NCBI GenBank assembly: GCA_025526935.1
Contig: JAHLKD010000011.1
Coordinates: forward strand, 62,001-126,000
Direction: 5' to 3'
DNA length: 64,000 bases
From: Cladochytrium replicatum
Lineage: Eukaryota; Chytridiomycota; Chytridiomycetes; Cladochytriales; Cladochytriaceae
Made by a program: the position numbers and the translations under genes
In this document: positions 33,850 through 44,370 of the stretch, piece by piece
Layout: each line of letters begins with the position of its first letter
Numbering within the stretch: the first letter of the stretch is position 1
The notes under the pieces: model-generated
What the model saw: only the letters and a program-made list of their open reading frames with translations
What the model was told of the DNA's origin: nothing
The model's database searches: none

Positions 33850-35791
33850 CTATGCTGCCGAGATGGCAGCCTTTGGGAGCGATGGGGAAGCACCTTGTTG
33901 TTCTCCCAGAGAAGTTCCTTCGAGCAATGCCGCAAACTCTGACAGTTTTGCCTCGCCATAAACATTTCTTGGAGTGGGAAAGACAGCAGCTGTATCAGAT
34001 GGTGTTCAAAAGAGTTCCAACATCATACTACTTTGGGAGTTTACCTTTGGCGGACGGCTGATCCCCGTAGTTCTGATTGAAATCCTGTTAGTCAAGATCA
34101 ATGGATTCTCAGGCGCGCTGAGCTCACCGTATCGTCGGAAAACCTCTTCGCTCGGCCGAACTTCTTAATTCGAATGGTGGGAACTCCAAACACATGATCA
34201 TCACCGAAATCTCTGGGAATGTAGCCCTTCAGATTCATCTTTATCGATGACGGATAAGCTGTGCTACACTCTGCTGATTCAGGTGGAATCGAAACCCATT
34301 TACGCTGGGTCAATTCTTCCATGGTTGTGTTCGTGATCTTTGGCGTTACGCCTTGGAACTGTTGGAGCTGATGAGGCGGCAAACAGGGGATTTTCAGAGG
34401 TGGCGGATGAAGCGAGGCTGGATTGTTTGTGACTCTGTCTTTCGGGTCAACCGTTTCGCCAGAGAGGGTGTCTTTGTCGACAACGGTGGTTTTGTGGTGG
34501 CGCCGATACTTTTCGCGGTATGCTTTCGAGGTAGAAGCGCAACCAAGCAAGTCACCGACATTGTATTCGTCAGGAGGAAATGTCCGTCCAAATGTGTAGT
34601 CGTTCGGAAGATGGGCCATCGTGTCTCGTATGCTATAAGAGAAGTAAGATATGTCCATGCACCCGACATACGACCATCTTACGGATCAAAGACCTTTCCG
34701 ATCTCCTTCTGCCTCTTTTCTCTGAATTCCCACAGTCGTTTTGAAGAGAGCTGACCATGAAGTTCCCTTGAAAGACCAGGTTAATACAACCCATAGATGT
34801 TAAGCTTTTTGATCCTTACTTGTGCTTTGAGAGTGGTTCTTCCCCAAGGTATGTCTTCATTCTACCACCATTATTGTCGTGATCAATCTCCACTCCCCAA
34901 GTACTTTCGCGGGGATACTTTGACCAGTCATAATTGTAATCTCGCTGCTCACCTAAATAACATGCATGAATTAAATTCCATTGTGAGTATTGATGTATTA
35001 CCCGGCGCATAGGACCCATGACTGAAGATATATTGTCTCTTCACCAATTCGTCCATATCGTCTCCAACACCAGGGTACATGATAGTCTTCACATCGTCGT
35101 CTGATACGCAAAGCATATTAAAATACTGTAGTGGAGTATTTTTGATGAAAGGTGTACCTTCAATTGTGCAAACTCCGAATCGAAAATCTTCGTGCATGGT
35201 AAATGGTGGCAACTTTGCTCCAGTTGGAACGGAATGTCCTTTTTGGACACTTAAAAACAGTTTCTCAACTGATCGGTTAACCAAAATCTCATACCGAGAA
35301 CTTGATGCTCTCTCCTATGATAGTTGCGCTCTCGAAGTCGCTCGCGCTCAGTCAACAACGGATGCACACGGTTTGGGAAGATCACATCGATCGCCTTTGT
35401 AGGAACAGCAATCGAAGATCAAAAGTTGATCACTAAAAGGTCCTAGAAGCTTCGTTCACTCACTTCACCGTCGACAGATGGGCCAATCCCGTGAGTCATT
35501 GCATTGTCGGTTGAACCAAACCTCGCGCTGTAGTCGATCAATGAGGGCTTCTTCCACTATACGAGCTGTGAGTTTATTTGTTCTTGGAAACAGTTCAGCA
35601 CACTAACTGGCTCCTGTTTTGAGTCGAAAACGAGACAATCTTTAGCTCCAGTTGGATCAGGGTTCACAGGAATTCCTGCCTGCAAGGTAGATTAGATTCA
35701 GTCATAACTGAGTGGAGCTGAACTTAACCGCAGGAATGTTTGGGAAAGCATCTGGCCGTTGCCCGAGGATCTTGCGCACTGTACGAGTCAT
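33850..35791 (-). CDS. EFHB: EFHB/CFAP21-like ciliary microtubule protein
   Basis: Multi-exon gene: 35791-35729, 35679-35608, 35556-35464, 35394-35295, 35268-35158, 35100-35002, 34952-34820, then exons from about 34766 to 33850. Joined protein: MTRTVRKILGQRPDAFPNIP ... MTHGIGPSVDGE, RVHPLLTERERLRERNYHRR, GKVFDPIRDTMAHLPNDYTF, PPDEYNVGDLLGC, GDDHVFGVPTIR, TNYGDQPSA, ending SLPKAAISAA. These repeated short motifs (LPxDxxFG, PDEYxxGDLL, VPTIR, TNYGD) are those of EF-hand domain family member B (FAP21), a protein of the inner wall of ciliary doublet microtubules; recognition is from memory. Clear EF-hands are not seen. One intron (35269-35294) is only 26 nt. The gene implies a flagellated stage. 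Confidence 0.65.
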
Positions 35792-36034
35792 TTTCTGGGT
35801 TAAAGGAGAGCTGGGAACTGAATCAAAGTCTGGATCTGATTGGACAAGCTGATCGAAAATATGGATAGTGGAGCTGTTGAGTTGCCTTATTTAGAACGTT
35901 TGCAACTTCGGGACTGATCCAGCCAACACTTTTGTTGGATGTTATTATGGACTGCAGCCTACCCACAAGAAAATGGACTGGGAAATAGCGAGCCCCTTAA
36001 ACCAATTTGCAATTTTCATAAATATTTCTAGTCT

Positions 36035-37426
36035 TCAGTAAGGCTTAAACTTTCGGTTCGCGCGAAGGGCAGCAATACGCTTCTTGTCTTCTTCGAACTT
36101 TCTTCTGAGCTCCGCAAGGTCTTGTTGGGATGCAAAAATAGCAGCCGTCAAATTACACACAAGAACCGAAACAAAAATGTTCTCTTACCGTTCCGCTTTG
36201 TCTCACGCAACTGGAACCGATAAAAGTTGACCAATTCTTGCTGCTTTCTCCTCTTCCTCTTCTTTGCCTCCTCGTCGTCATCTTCTCCCATTAGAGATCT
36301 CTTCAAGCCAACCGCACGCGCTGCTTTGACCACGGCGCCTTGTCCATCACGGTTGGTGTTACGCCGTCCACGTCGCACAACTGTGACAAAGCCATCTTCG
36401 TCCGGAACGTTGCGAATCGCCAAAACCTCAGCTCGACGTTTGGCTTCGGCTTCCTCAAACGATTGGATGTAAGAGTCCACCTTGGTCTGAAGCTGAGACA
36501 AGGGTGGCCGTGCCGCGATGTATTCCGAAATCCACACTGAGTTTCAAACCGATCAGTGGTGGAGTAGTTAATGCATGCCAAAGAGGATACCCACATTCAA
36601 ACCCTTCCAAAAGAGGCGACTCTTCTTTTCTAACTTTATCGGAATTCGGTTCAGGTGCGTCGTCCTCGGTATTGATCTTCCTATCAGACCATACTCGTCT
36701 GCGTTTCCGCATGATCAGAGCTCGTTCAACTGCATCCTCTTCAACAAACACGACATGCGCATTACTACCACTGCGGACTAAATCACGAAGCCGGAATCCT
36801 GCTGAGGCATCACATCCAGAACCCCCCGGGTTTGACACAGGGTGCCCGCTAGAACGATCCACAATCTCCGGTGCCTTCACCACACGCCCCGCTTTTCCCT
36901 TTTGGACGCTCTCATCTTGTTCCAATGGGTCCCCGCCAATGGTGACACGATCATGCAGCACAACCCTACAGATGGTGCCACAACGCCTGAAGATTCGTTG
37001 GAGATGCATCTGCGTTGTATCAACAGGAATATTTACGACGAAGAGAGTACGGCCTTCCGGAAGTAGCGGGTCCTCATCCTCCGTCTCGTTCGAATTTTTC
37101 TTCTTGCTCGTCTTGACGGTGTGCTGTTTAAAGTACATGTAGTGCGTTGGGATGATTTTGGTTGGTGCAGGCGTGAGTTGAGTCACTGGAGTAGGTTGTG
37201 CTGATGGTGACGGCGTTGTGAACAGCGGAATAGGTGCCATTGAGAGACGAGGGTTCAGCTCCACTTCGAGCGGTGGCATTGTGAGCGGAATGACTTTGAA
37301 CCCAGCTATTTCATCCAACGGCCCATCATCGTTCCGATCATTCGCATGATTCTCTTCCTTCGAAAGTACCTCTTCGTGAGCCCCCTCCCCCGTTTCTGCC
37401 TTTCTGTTGTGCTTTCTTTTCCCCAT
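36035..37426 (-). CDS. RRP7: Ribosomal RNA-processing protein 7 (Rrp7)
   Basis: Acts in small-subunit pre-rRNA processing as part of the UTP-C/CURI complexes in the nucleolus. Exons: 37426-36595, 36536-about 36190, and about 36113-36035. The N-terminus is basic (MGKRKHNRK); an RRM-like fold starts at RTLFVVNIPVDTTQMHLQRI with the second strand at NAHVVFVEEDAVERAL; after splicing LLEGFE-LWISEYIAARPPL comes the Rrp7 C-terminal domain VDSYIQSFEEAEAKRR, PDEDGFVTVVRRGRR, KQQELVNFYRFQLRE and finally LRRKFEEDKKRIAALRANRK before FKPY. This C-terminal block is diagnostic. Introns 36537-36594 (58 nt) and about 36114-36189 have good signals. The RRM carries a long Gly/Ser insertion. Confidence 0.92.
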
Positions 37427-37502
37427 GGGATTTTTGATTTTCTGACGTGTTCAAGCCACACCAGAGTGCCGTGACGACGCGCTCTTTCCGTTTTGGACGT
37501 GG

Positions 37503-38681
37503 ATGCGATCTGCGGTGCACAGGGACTTGGGAACGAGCGTGTACATCCCACTGCAGAACGAGAACCAGGGCGAAAAGAATAAGAAATCAACAAGAAAAGT
37601 GACACTCTTGCCACTACCGCCATCAAAGATCGTTGGTACCACAAACCTTACCCTCTTGCGTGCCCGGATATCTGGAGAAGCAGAGGTGAATTTCAGGGAT
37701 CGAAAATCCAAGCTGGGCCAAAGACCGATACCAGCAGCTCCATCTGTACAGCCACTTCCCAAACTTGCAAAGGCCAGTGTTAAATCCGTTGTGCAAGCCC
37801 AACAGTTGCTTGAGAACAAAAACTCTGTGATCCATAGGACGGGAGTACATCCAATACTACCTAGGAAGAGCTCTTCGCACACCATAAATCTATCACCTGT
37901 GTCTCTTCCCCAAAGGGTCACATTCTCACAATCGACAGAGAAGTTGGAACCCAATCCGTCGATATCAAGATCGGCGGCGAGTCGTCGGATCAAAACGCCC
38001 CAAAAACCACATCCCGATTCGTTAAACAGACGGCCCATTAACTCAGCTGGTATTCAGAGTTTTGTAAGAAAACTTGTGCATATGTCTGCAATTACCGATC
38101 CTCATGATGTGAAGAAAACTGCCCCTGCAGTTGCTGCTGAGCCAATGAATAGAGACGACGCTCAAAAGGTAGCTGATAGCATGGATTAATGAACGCTTCA
38201 TTTCATTGACGTTGCTTTCAAAGAATCCAGACTTACGTGCTGTTCAAAAAGTGTCGTTCGACCTCCTGCATCAGGTCAGTGAGTGCCCTCTTGTGAAATT
38301 ATGGTTCCATTGTTTATCCCATTTACCGTTAGTTTCTTGCAACGATTGCATCGAAGAAGTATACGGAGGCGTTGGACGTATGCGCGAAAAGTACACGATT
38401 TTAAACTCAAACACTCAGTTTTACTTACCTTCGATGTCATAGTACTAAAAGATGATCCCAACAATCCATTGATTTTGGAGTACGAGCCTCTGATTCGTGA
38501 AAAGCTTGAGTTAGACGCAAAACATGGCGAAGCAGATAGCGACGGAGACGTTGGCGACAACGGAAGTGGAACTGAAAATGATTCGGAAGCCAACAGCAGC
38601 AGTGACGAGGATGACGAAATTGGGGACGGATCAGAATTGAGCGACTCAAGTGGCGAAAGTATCAATAACAATGAGGATTGA
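37503..38681 (+). CDS. ERICH2: ERICH2-like protein (glutamate-rich protein 2 family)
   Basis: Exons 37503-38168, 38224-38274, 38333-38390 and 38443-38681, all with GT-AG introns of 52-58 nt. The conserved part forms only after splicing: RAVQKVSFDLLHQFLATIAS, KKYTEALDVCAKILKDDPNN and PLILEYEPLIREKLELDAKH, a TPR-like helical pair with the DPxNP...EYxPLIxxKL pattern of ERICH2, followed by a very acidic tail (DSDGDVGDNGSGTENDSEAN ... SSSDEDDEIGDGS). The first 220 residues are basic and disordered. ERICH2-type proteins occur in organisms with cilia and are linked to the sperm axoneme; that link is from memory. It lies divergently from RRP7, whose start is 77 bases away. Confidence 0.7.
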
Positions 38682-39611
38682 TGAGAAAAAATACAGAACA
38701 AATAAGCGAATGAATTTCGGTAAGCTCACTTCTAAGGTAACCAAAAAGAGAACCGCTGTAGCTTCCTTCTCCATGATCATGAGAGAGCCGGAGAGATTCT
38801 CATTCACAAATATACTTGAGGAAAGTTGTCATTCAAATATACTTTCAAACATTCTTCTATCTGTGATATTTTTAATGTAGTTGTTCCCCATGTTCCAGTA
38901 CAGTTTTCTAATCTACCGTCCGATGCGGATTCAACTTCTGACTCGGAAGCCGATATCACTGTCACGGTCACAGATATGTCCGAGCAACGCAGAGTACTCA
39001 ATGAAACCACCATAATCTCGATAGATCGATCTTCAACAGCAAATTCATTCTCTCCCACTAACGCATCTTCTCTCGACCAAAATCAAGCTCGATGTTGTGT
39101 TCAAACTAACCACTGAGCCAGAATACCAAGGTATTGTAGCACAGTGTCTGTTTGCCCTTTATCTGTCGATACCGAACACGTAGTCGGAGTGGACATAACG
39201 AATAAACTGGACGCAAAAATCTTTAAGGTGGTTACCAACGAAAATGTTGTTGCACCGCAAAGTTGAAGGCGGATTAATACTTCCTTGATGACGAAAAGAG
39301 AGTGACTACAGTTACTCTATCAGATTTCTTCACCACAAACGGCATGAATAACGTTCCAAAGTGAACGGTAGTCGCCACATTACCATTGGAAATCACCTAA
39401 GTGCCAACCACTTATTGAGGATGTGATAATACAATGAGAATAAATTCTACGAAGATGCATAGAAGTGTTTTGCAAGCCATCACACATAACACAGTTTTGA
39501 AATGTCCACCATTCCGTCAACCAGTCTCATCTTTCCTTTGTTGTCATTTGACCATCCGCCAGAACTATCTGTATTTCCTGGCCGCTTCCTCTTATGGTCA
39601 CCTTTTTAGCT
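38682..39611. other. 0.93-kb region without a supported gene
   Basis: A plus-strand frame at 38877-39116 is Ser/Asp-rich (PSDADSTSDSEADITVTVTD) and looks like protein but has no start, splice context or family. It could be a decayed exon. The rest holds nothing recognisable. Confidence 0.45.
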
Positions 39612-41340
39612 TTATCTCGGCCGTCGCCGAAGTTCACGATGTCGAATTGGCTGTGCCCAAATTGATGCTGGAAGAATCACCGATTGGATTTTTTGCAAAG
39701 GTTCGTTTGGGAGGATCAACGGGTACATGGCGTGTTTGGGCAATGTTGGGTGGGATAGCATGTCGTAGTCACTTTCCTGCCTCGGAACATCCTGGGCAGG
39801 TGCGACCATCACTTTAATTGTTGGGTTGTGGTTATGATTTCGTTCTTCTTCACGCTTTTTTCGTTGTAGCGCGGCTTCCACTGGAAAAGCGGACATGAGA
39901 GGCCGGAAATTTTGAGCCTCCAAAACCATTAACATTGTTACAAGTATCTGTACGCCAATTGAAATTGACTGCCCCAGTGCGCCTTTTGCAAGAAATACTC
40001 CAACGAGTGTAACCTCACTGATGAATATGGCCGAAAACAACTGCATCGATGCGCTGTAGATTGCGTTCGCAGGAGTCTAGATGTAGTTTCATAAACGTGC
40101 TGAATGAGGTACATATATACAAGTGTCCAGAATCCAAAGTAGACCGTAACCTGTGGGATCACGGAAACATAAGGAAGGGCTTGAAGTGCCATGTTTCTTT
40201 GCAGAAAGTTACTACACCTAGCACGATTGGGGCTAGAACAGCGAAAACAATGGCAATCGTGGCGATGAGACAGTTCAGAGACAGCAGAACGGCAAAATCA
40301 AACTTGACCGAAGAGAACAGCTTTCGTTTAGATCTTGGCCTTTTCACCAAACATTCCCAGGAAACCAAGATCGGAAGAGAAGAGAACTTGAGATTCCAGT
40401 TCTCTAACTGTTGCATTTGACTCCATCACAGAAATTTCTAATCATAATAGATTATATGAAACAAATCACACTGTTTCCTGAATCCCTTACGCCTGAATAT
40501 AGGTGGTACCAAGGCAGTTAAAATTGCCACGACCAACCGTGCCAAGAACCCTGTGAGAAAGCCGGAAAGCCCTGGGGCAGTCCAGGAACGACCGCAGCTG
40601 TGGGATACGTTCTTTAAGGTTGAGAGAGTTGTGAACTGCGAAACATCACCAACTTAGTTTGCAACAGTGAGCAACCAGCAGAATTAGAGACATAATTAGA
40701 GCCGCTCACTAGTGAACCCCCAAAAACGGTAATCGCCACGGCCACAAGAGTTCCAAGGATGGAAAACGAAAAACTGATTTTCCTCAATGTAACCTTTCTG
40801 ATGATTCTGCGGTTTTGGGCCTCACAGACCTTAATAACGGTATGATCCGAAGAGATCCCCACAAAATGTGGTCAGAGTCTCCAGCAACATGCCGCTCTGT
40901 CATGGTTGTTGGGTGATCCAAAATAAGCGCACGAAGTGCCAATCCAGCCTCAATTTCGTTCGCGAAAACAACAAACGCTGCGCTCAGAATCTCATTTCGT
41001 TGCCCATTCCTAATTCCTTGTTTGTCTTGCGTGTACGATTCTCGAATCTGCCGATTTTTCACCGAAACTTCTCTATATTTCGCTGCCAAGGTTTCAATAC
41101 ACGAAACTTTCTTTGCGACTTTGTGGTTCGCTCCGTCACTCGACGTTCCCGTCTCGGGATCAGCCTCATGCGGCTTGATCCGCTTTGCCTTACGAGCGTG
41201 AAGAGTGAATTCTCGAAAGCAAGAAACACAGAGACTTTCGAGCTCGGACTGTAGCTTCTCGGTTTTTTCCACCTTTGTCGCGAGCGTCGAGTTGAACGAA
41301 GCTAGAACAACCTTCTCCACATGCCCAATGCGCGAAAAGA
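39612..41340 (-). pseudogene. Truncated TMEM63/CSC1 (osmosensitive channel) gene
   Basis: CSC1/TMEM63 proteins are stretch-gated cation channels of about 800 residues. Here the match starts abruptly at RIGHVEKVVLASFNS (41330), the cytosolic RRM-like domain, and continues with AAFVVFANEIEAGLALRALI and GDSDHILWGSL. Helices follow: ISFSFSILGTLVAVAITVFG, LTGFLARLVVAILTALVPPI, VMESNATVRELESQ, FDFAVLLSLNCLIATIAIVF, TVYFGFWTLVYMYL, SAIFISEVTLVGVFLAKGAL. The N-terminal helices are missing (the next gene begins at 41534), and about 120 residues are missing between RELESQ and FDFAVLL. The C-terminal part 40046-39612 is an open frame. Several junctions need poor splice sites. I call it a truncated relic; a missed upstream exon cannot be excluded but space is short. 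Confidence 0.65.
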
Positions 41341-41533
41341 GTACATTTGCTGTGAGTTGGACATTATGGATTTCTCAACATCAAGAGCTACCAATCATGC
41401 CAAACTATCAATGTCATGTGCATTTTGATTACACTCCCAACGAGATCTCGCTCGCAATAAAGATATTATTGCCTATTACTTTCATAGCCTTTCTAATACT
41501 AGCCGCATAAAGTGTCCCGAAAAACAAATCACG

Positions 41534-43282
41534 TCATCTCCGCATCGCACTCGCTGCTCTCCCTCCCATCTGGCCAGATCTGCCCACTGCTGCCGATTTT
41601 GGTGGCGACGGATTTATTCCAGATCTTTGAAACAATTCTCTGTCCCTCCCTTCGGCAGTTCCAGACGACCCTCGAGAAGATGTTGCGCTGCCCAAAGTCC
41701 TGGCGGTCGAGTTTGTTGCAGACGTAGTCCTTGTTTCGGCAACCTTCCCGATCGTTTGATCCAAGCTCGAGCCTATCACAGCAGGATTCAGAGTCTGAGC
41801 CGCTGGTGGTGTCTTGCACAATTGTGTCAGCCTTTCCATGTCCAAGTAGCTTCTGCCCTCCTTCTGAGTGAGATCAAAGAATTGCGAGGGAAACGGAAAG
41901 GATGCGACCGATCTGCCAGCCGGGGGCTGCAGGACATCGGCGATTGCTTTTGATTGCTCATAGCTTTGTCTCGAGTTCGATTCTGGTGATTGCTGGGTTG
42001 CTTCGGCGGAAGCGGGCAAATTGTCATTGGAGTATTCAAACCCTCCACCATTGAGTGTTGGTGCGCCAAACCTAGAAATCCGTATCGTGCGGTATATCCG
42101 TGCCCTATTTGGCAAGTAGAAGTTCATCCACTCCATCGATGTTCGCGGCAGTCCGCGTCTGGTGAATGCCAGCTCCCACCCGGTTATTCCCAAGTTACAG
42201 ACGAGAAGTCGCCAGTATGCGCTAAATGAGTTCGTCATATAGTACCAAGATGAATTAAAAGATTGTCGGCTTTGTCGACGATGGATTGGTCCATCTTGAT
42301 GCAATGCTACCATCATAGAAGTATCCTGGAACCAGATTTCTGTCCGCTTGGATCCATTGATGTCTGAATCTACGTCAACATAACATATGCATGTCTTTCC
42401 AATGCCTGGAGTCTCGTGAATAACAGCAGCGGGTCCTGGTGGAGATTCGAACGGCCAGAACGAGGGTGGGGATCCATTGCGAATCATTTCGCCTCTCGGT
42501 TGTTGTTTCTGAAACTCTAACCTAGTTTCTGGTGGTTCGTTTATCGCAGTCGACGACAGAGGTTGATGTACAAACTGAATGCGATCCAGCGCATTCACTT
42601 GTATCAAACCGACCTTCACTTCGCAGCCCATCTCACTATCTTCCCCACCTTTCACATTTATATCTATTCTCGACCGAGAATTGATTTCTGGATCTGTAGC
42701 TTGCGGGGACTTCAACGGATGTCCCGTTGTCTTCACAGACCAAGTCAGCATCAACCCGTCTGTTGTCGCAAGGAAGCTGGCCAAGTCTTCCGGCAACGCA
42801 AACCCATTCTCACGTTCCCACTCTACAATCTGCCCAGGTGTTGCGGGAGAGCGAGAGCACAGGCGGATATCGTTGACCATCTGTGCTGATTCGAGAAAAG
42901 ATATTGCCCCACCAAGCATAGTTTCGAGGTGCACTGCAGAAGGAGAGGTGCGCTTCTGGTGAATTATGTTGGCGCTGGTTCGTGAAGGTTCCGTTTGTGA
43001 TGAGTTGTGTGGTTTGCCGAAGTTTGGCGATTGCTGTTGGATTGATTTTTTCTCGGCCAGAGGATCATTTCTGAGCAACGAAGTCTTTCCAGAAAGCCTC
43101 CCCAGGTAATCAGTGACGGATAATCGGGAACTTGGATCGATATCCCTGTTATCGCTGTCCAAAGAAAGGTCGGGATGTGCATTTCCAATTGCTTCTTTGA
43201 AGTGTAGTGAACCTTTAAGCGAAAAAACATGGAATCCGGATTGTGGGGGAAGAGCCCTTTCGAGTGCATCTTGTTGTGCCAT
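41534..43282 (-). CDS. TPGS2: TPGS2-like tubulin polyglutamylase complex subunit 2
   Basis: Single exon, 582 residues. The core starts near residue 110: VHLETMLGGAISFLESAQMV, then CSRSPATPGQIVEWERENGF, ALPEDLASFLATTDGLMLTW, a SMI1/KNR4-like fold with the LPEDL.xF...T.G...TWSVK pattern of TPGS2, continued by WYYMTNSFSAYWRLLVCNLG and GWELAFTRRGLPRTSMEWMN. TPGS2 belongs to the TTLL1 tubulin polyglutamylase complex that modifies axonemal and neuronal tubulin. The N-terminal 100 and C-terminal 170 residues are Ser/Gln/Pro-rich and disordered. In a fungus such a gene fits a flagellated zoospore. Recognition is from the motif order, without a search. Confidence 0.75.
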   Translation of the reverse strand: MAQQDALERALPPQSGFHVFSLKGSLHFKEAIGNAHPDLSLDSDNRDIDPSSRLSVTDYLGRLSGKTSLLRNDPLAEKKSIQQQSPNFGKPHNSSQTEPSRTSANIIHQKRTSPSAVHLETMLGGAISFLESAQMVNDIRLCSRSPATPGQIVEWERENGFALPEDLASFLATTDGLMLTWSVKTTGHPLKSPQATDPEINSRSRIDINVKGGEDSEMGCEVKVGLIQVNALDRIQFVHQPLSSTAINEPPETRLEFQKQQPRGEMIRNGSPPSFWPFESPPGPAAVIHETPGIGKTCICYVDVDSDINGSKRTEIWFQDTSMMVALHQDGPIHRRQSRQSFNSSWYYMTNSFSAYWRLLVCNLGITGWELAFTRRGLPRTSMEWMNFYLPNRARIYRTIRISRFGAPTLNGGGFEYSNDNLPASAEATQQSPESNSRQSYEQSKAIADVLQPPAGRSVASFPFPSQFFDLTQKEGRSYLDMERLTQLCKTPPAAQTLNPAVIGSSLDQTIGKVAETRTTSATNSTARTLGSATSSRGSSGTAEGRDRELFQRSGINPSPPKSAAVGRSGQMGGRAASAMRR

Positions 43283-43758
43283 ATTTACAACAATGTGATT
43301 CTAAGATATAAGATCAAATCGGCTCGATGCAGCTTTGGTTGCCAATATGGATCCTACCAAAATCAGCGGTATAAATCGATGAGAGCTAAAAAAGTGGGTG
43401 TATGCGGCACAATCTCGCTGTGATCCTGCTGCACCGATCGCACTATCACCACTAGCGTTCACTAGCGTTCACAAGTTCCTCACACGTTCCTTCCCACGTT
43501 CACAGCACAGCCACCGAACCCGCACGGCAATTGCAATTGTAAGCAGGTATTTTATGCTATTTCGCTGGGATATTTCAATGGCTTATGTTCGAACCCGATC
43601 GGCGGCAGCTTGGCTTCCAGGTTGCTTTATTGTAGGGAAGTTTCTGGACGGACTCTGGTGCTGAAGTTTAAAGCAGTCGTCGTCGGTTCGGCGTTCTCGT
43701 CTTTGACACATTTGTTGAATTACCCGACGCAACCATATTTCGATCATACTAACGTTGA
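43283..43758. other. Divergent promoter of TPGS2-like gene and ARL1
   Basis: About 475 bases between two divergent starts, with an imperfect 10-bp tandem repeat (ACTAGCGTTC twice, 43453-43472). No gene seen. Confidence 0.5.
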
Positions 43759-44298
43759 ATGGGTGCCCTCATATCCCGACTGATCGGCCTTCTCTGGGGC
43801 CAGAAGGAAGTTCGAATTTTGATCCTGGGGCTCGACGGTGCCGGAAAAACCACCATTTTATACCGGCTACAAATCGGTGAAGTCGTGACCACCATTCCAA
43901 CAATCGGGTTCAACGTCGAAACGGTTCAATACAAAAATATCAAGCTGCAGGTGTGGGATTTGGGTGGGCAGACGTCGATTCGACCCTATTGGCGGTGCTA
44001 CTATGCAAATACGGATGCGATTATCTACGTTGTAGATTCGGCGGACCGAGAACGCGTTCCTACATCTAGGGAAGAACTGGTCGCAATGCTGGATGAAGAG
44101 GAATTGAAAGACGCGAGGTTGCTTGTGTTGGCAAACAAGCAGGATATGGCGGGGGCAATGTCGCACACGGAAGTGTCTGAAATGCTGGGATTGACGAACC
44201 TGAAGAATCGACAGTGGACGATTTTCAAGTGTTCTGCCAAAACTGGGGAGGGGTTGAACGATGCGCTGGACTGGCTGGTGGCCTCATTAGCAAAATGA
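43759..44298 (+). CDS. ARL1: ARF-like GTPase ARL1
   Basis: Single exon, 179 residues, the usual length for the family. Small GTPase of the trans-Golgi that recruits golgins. Seen directly: Met-Gly start for N-myristoylation, P-loop GLDGAGKTT, switch I PTIGFNVE, switch [20 protein letters not shown] and [28 protein letters not shown] is typical of ARL1 rather than ARF1 (GGQDKIRPLWRHYF). No intron is present, unlike most neighbours. Confidence 0.95.
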   Translation: MGALISRLIGLLWGQKEVRILILGLDGAGKTTILYRLQIGEVVTTIPTIGFNVETVQYKNIKLQVWDLGGQTSIRPYWRCYYANTDAIIYVVDSADRERVPTSREELVAMLDEEELKDARLLVLANKQDMAGAMSHTEVSEMLGLTNLKNRQWTIFKCSAKTGEGLNDALDWLVASLAK

Positions 44299-44370
44299 AA
44301 TGATATCTGGGTGCGGGAGAGTTTGGGCTTTTTTTCATTATACTTCTTTTTGATATCACAGGTACTAAGT

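Noticed and set aside
36504-37142. Plus-strand ORF of 212 codons
   Set aside because: Antisense to RRP7, which has family-specific motifs and good introns.
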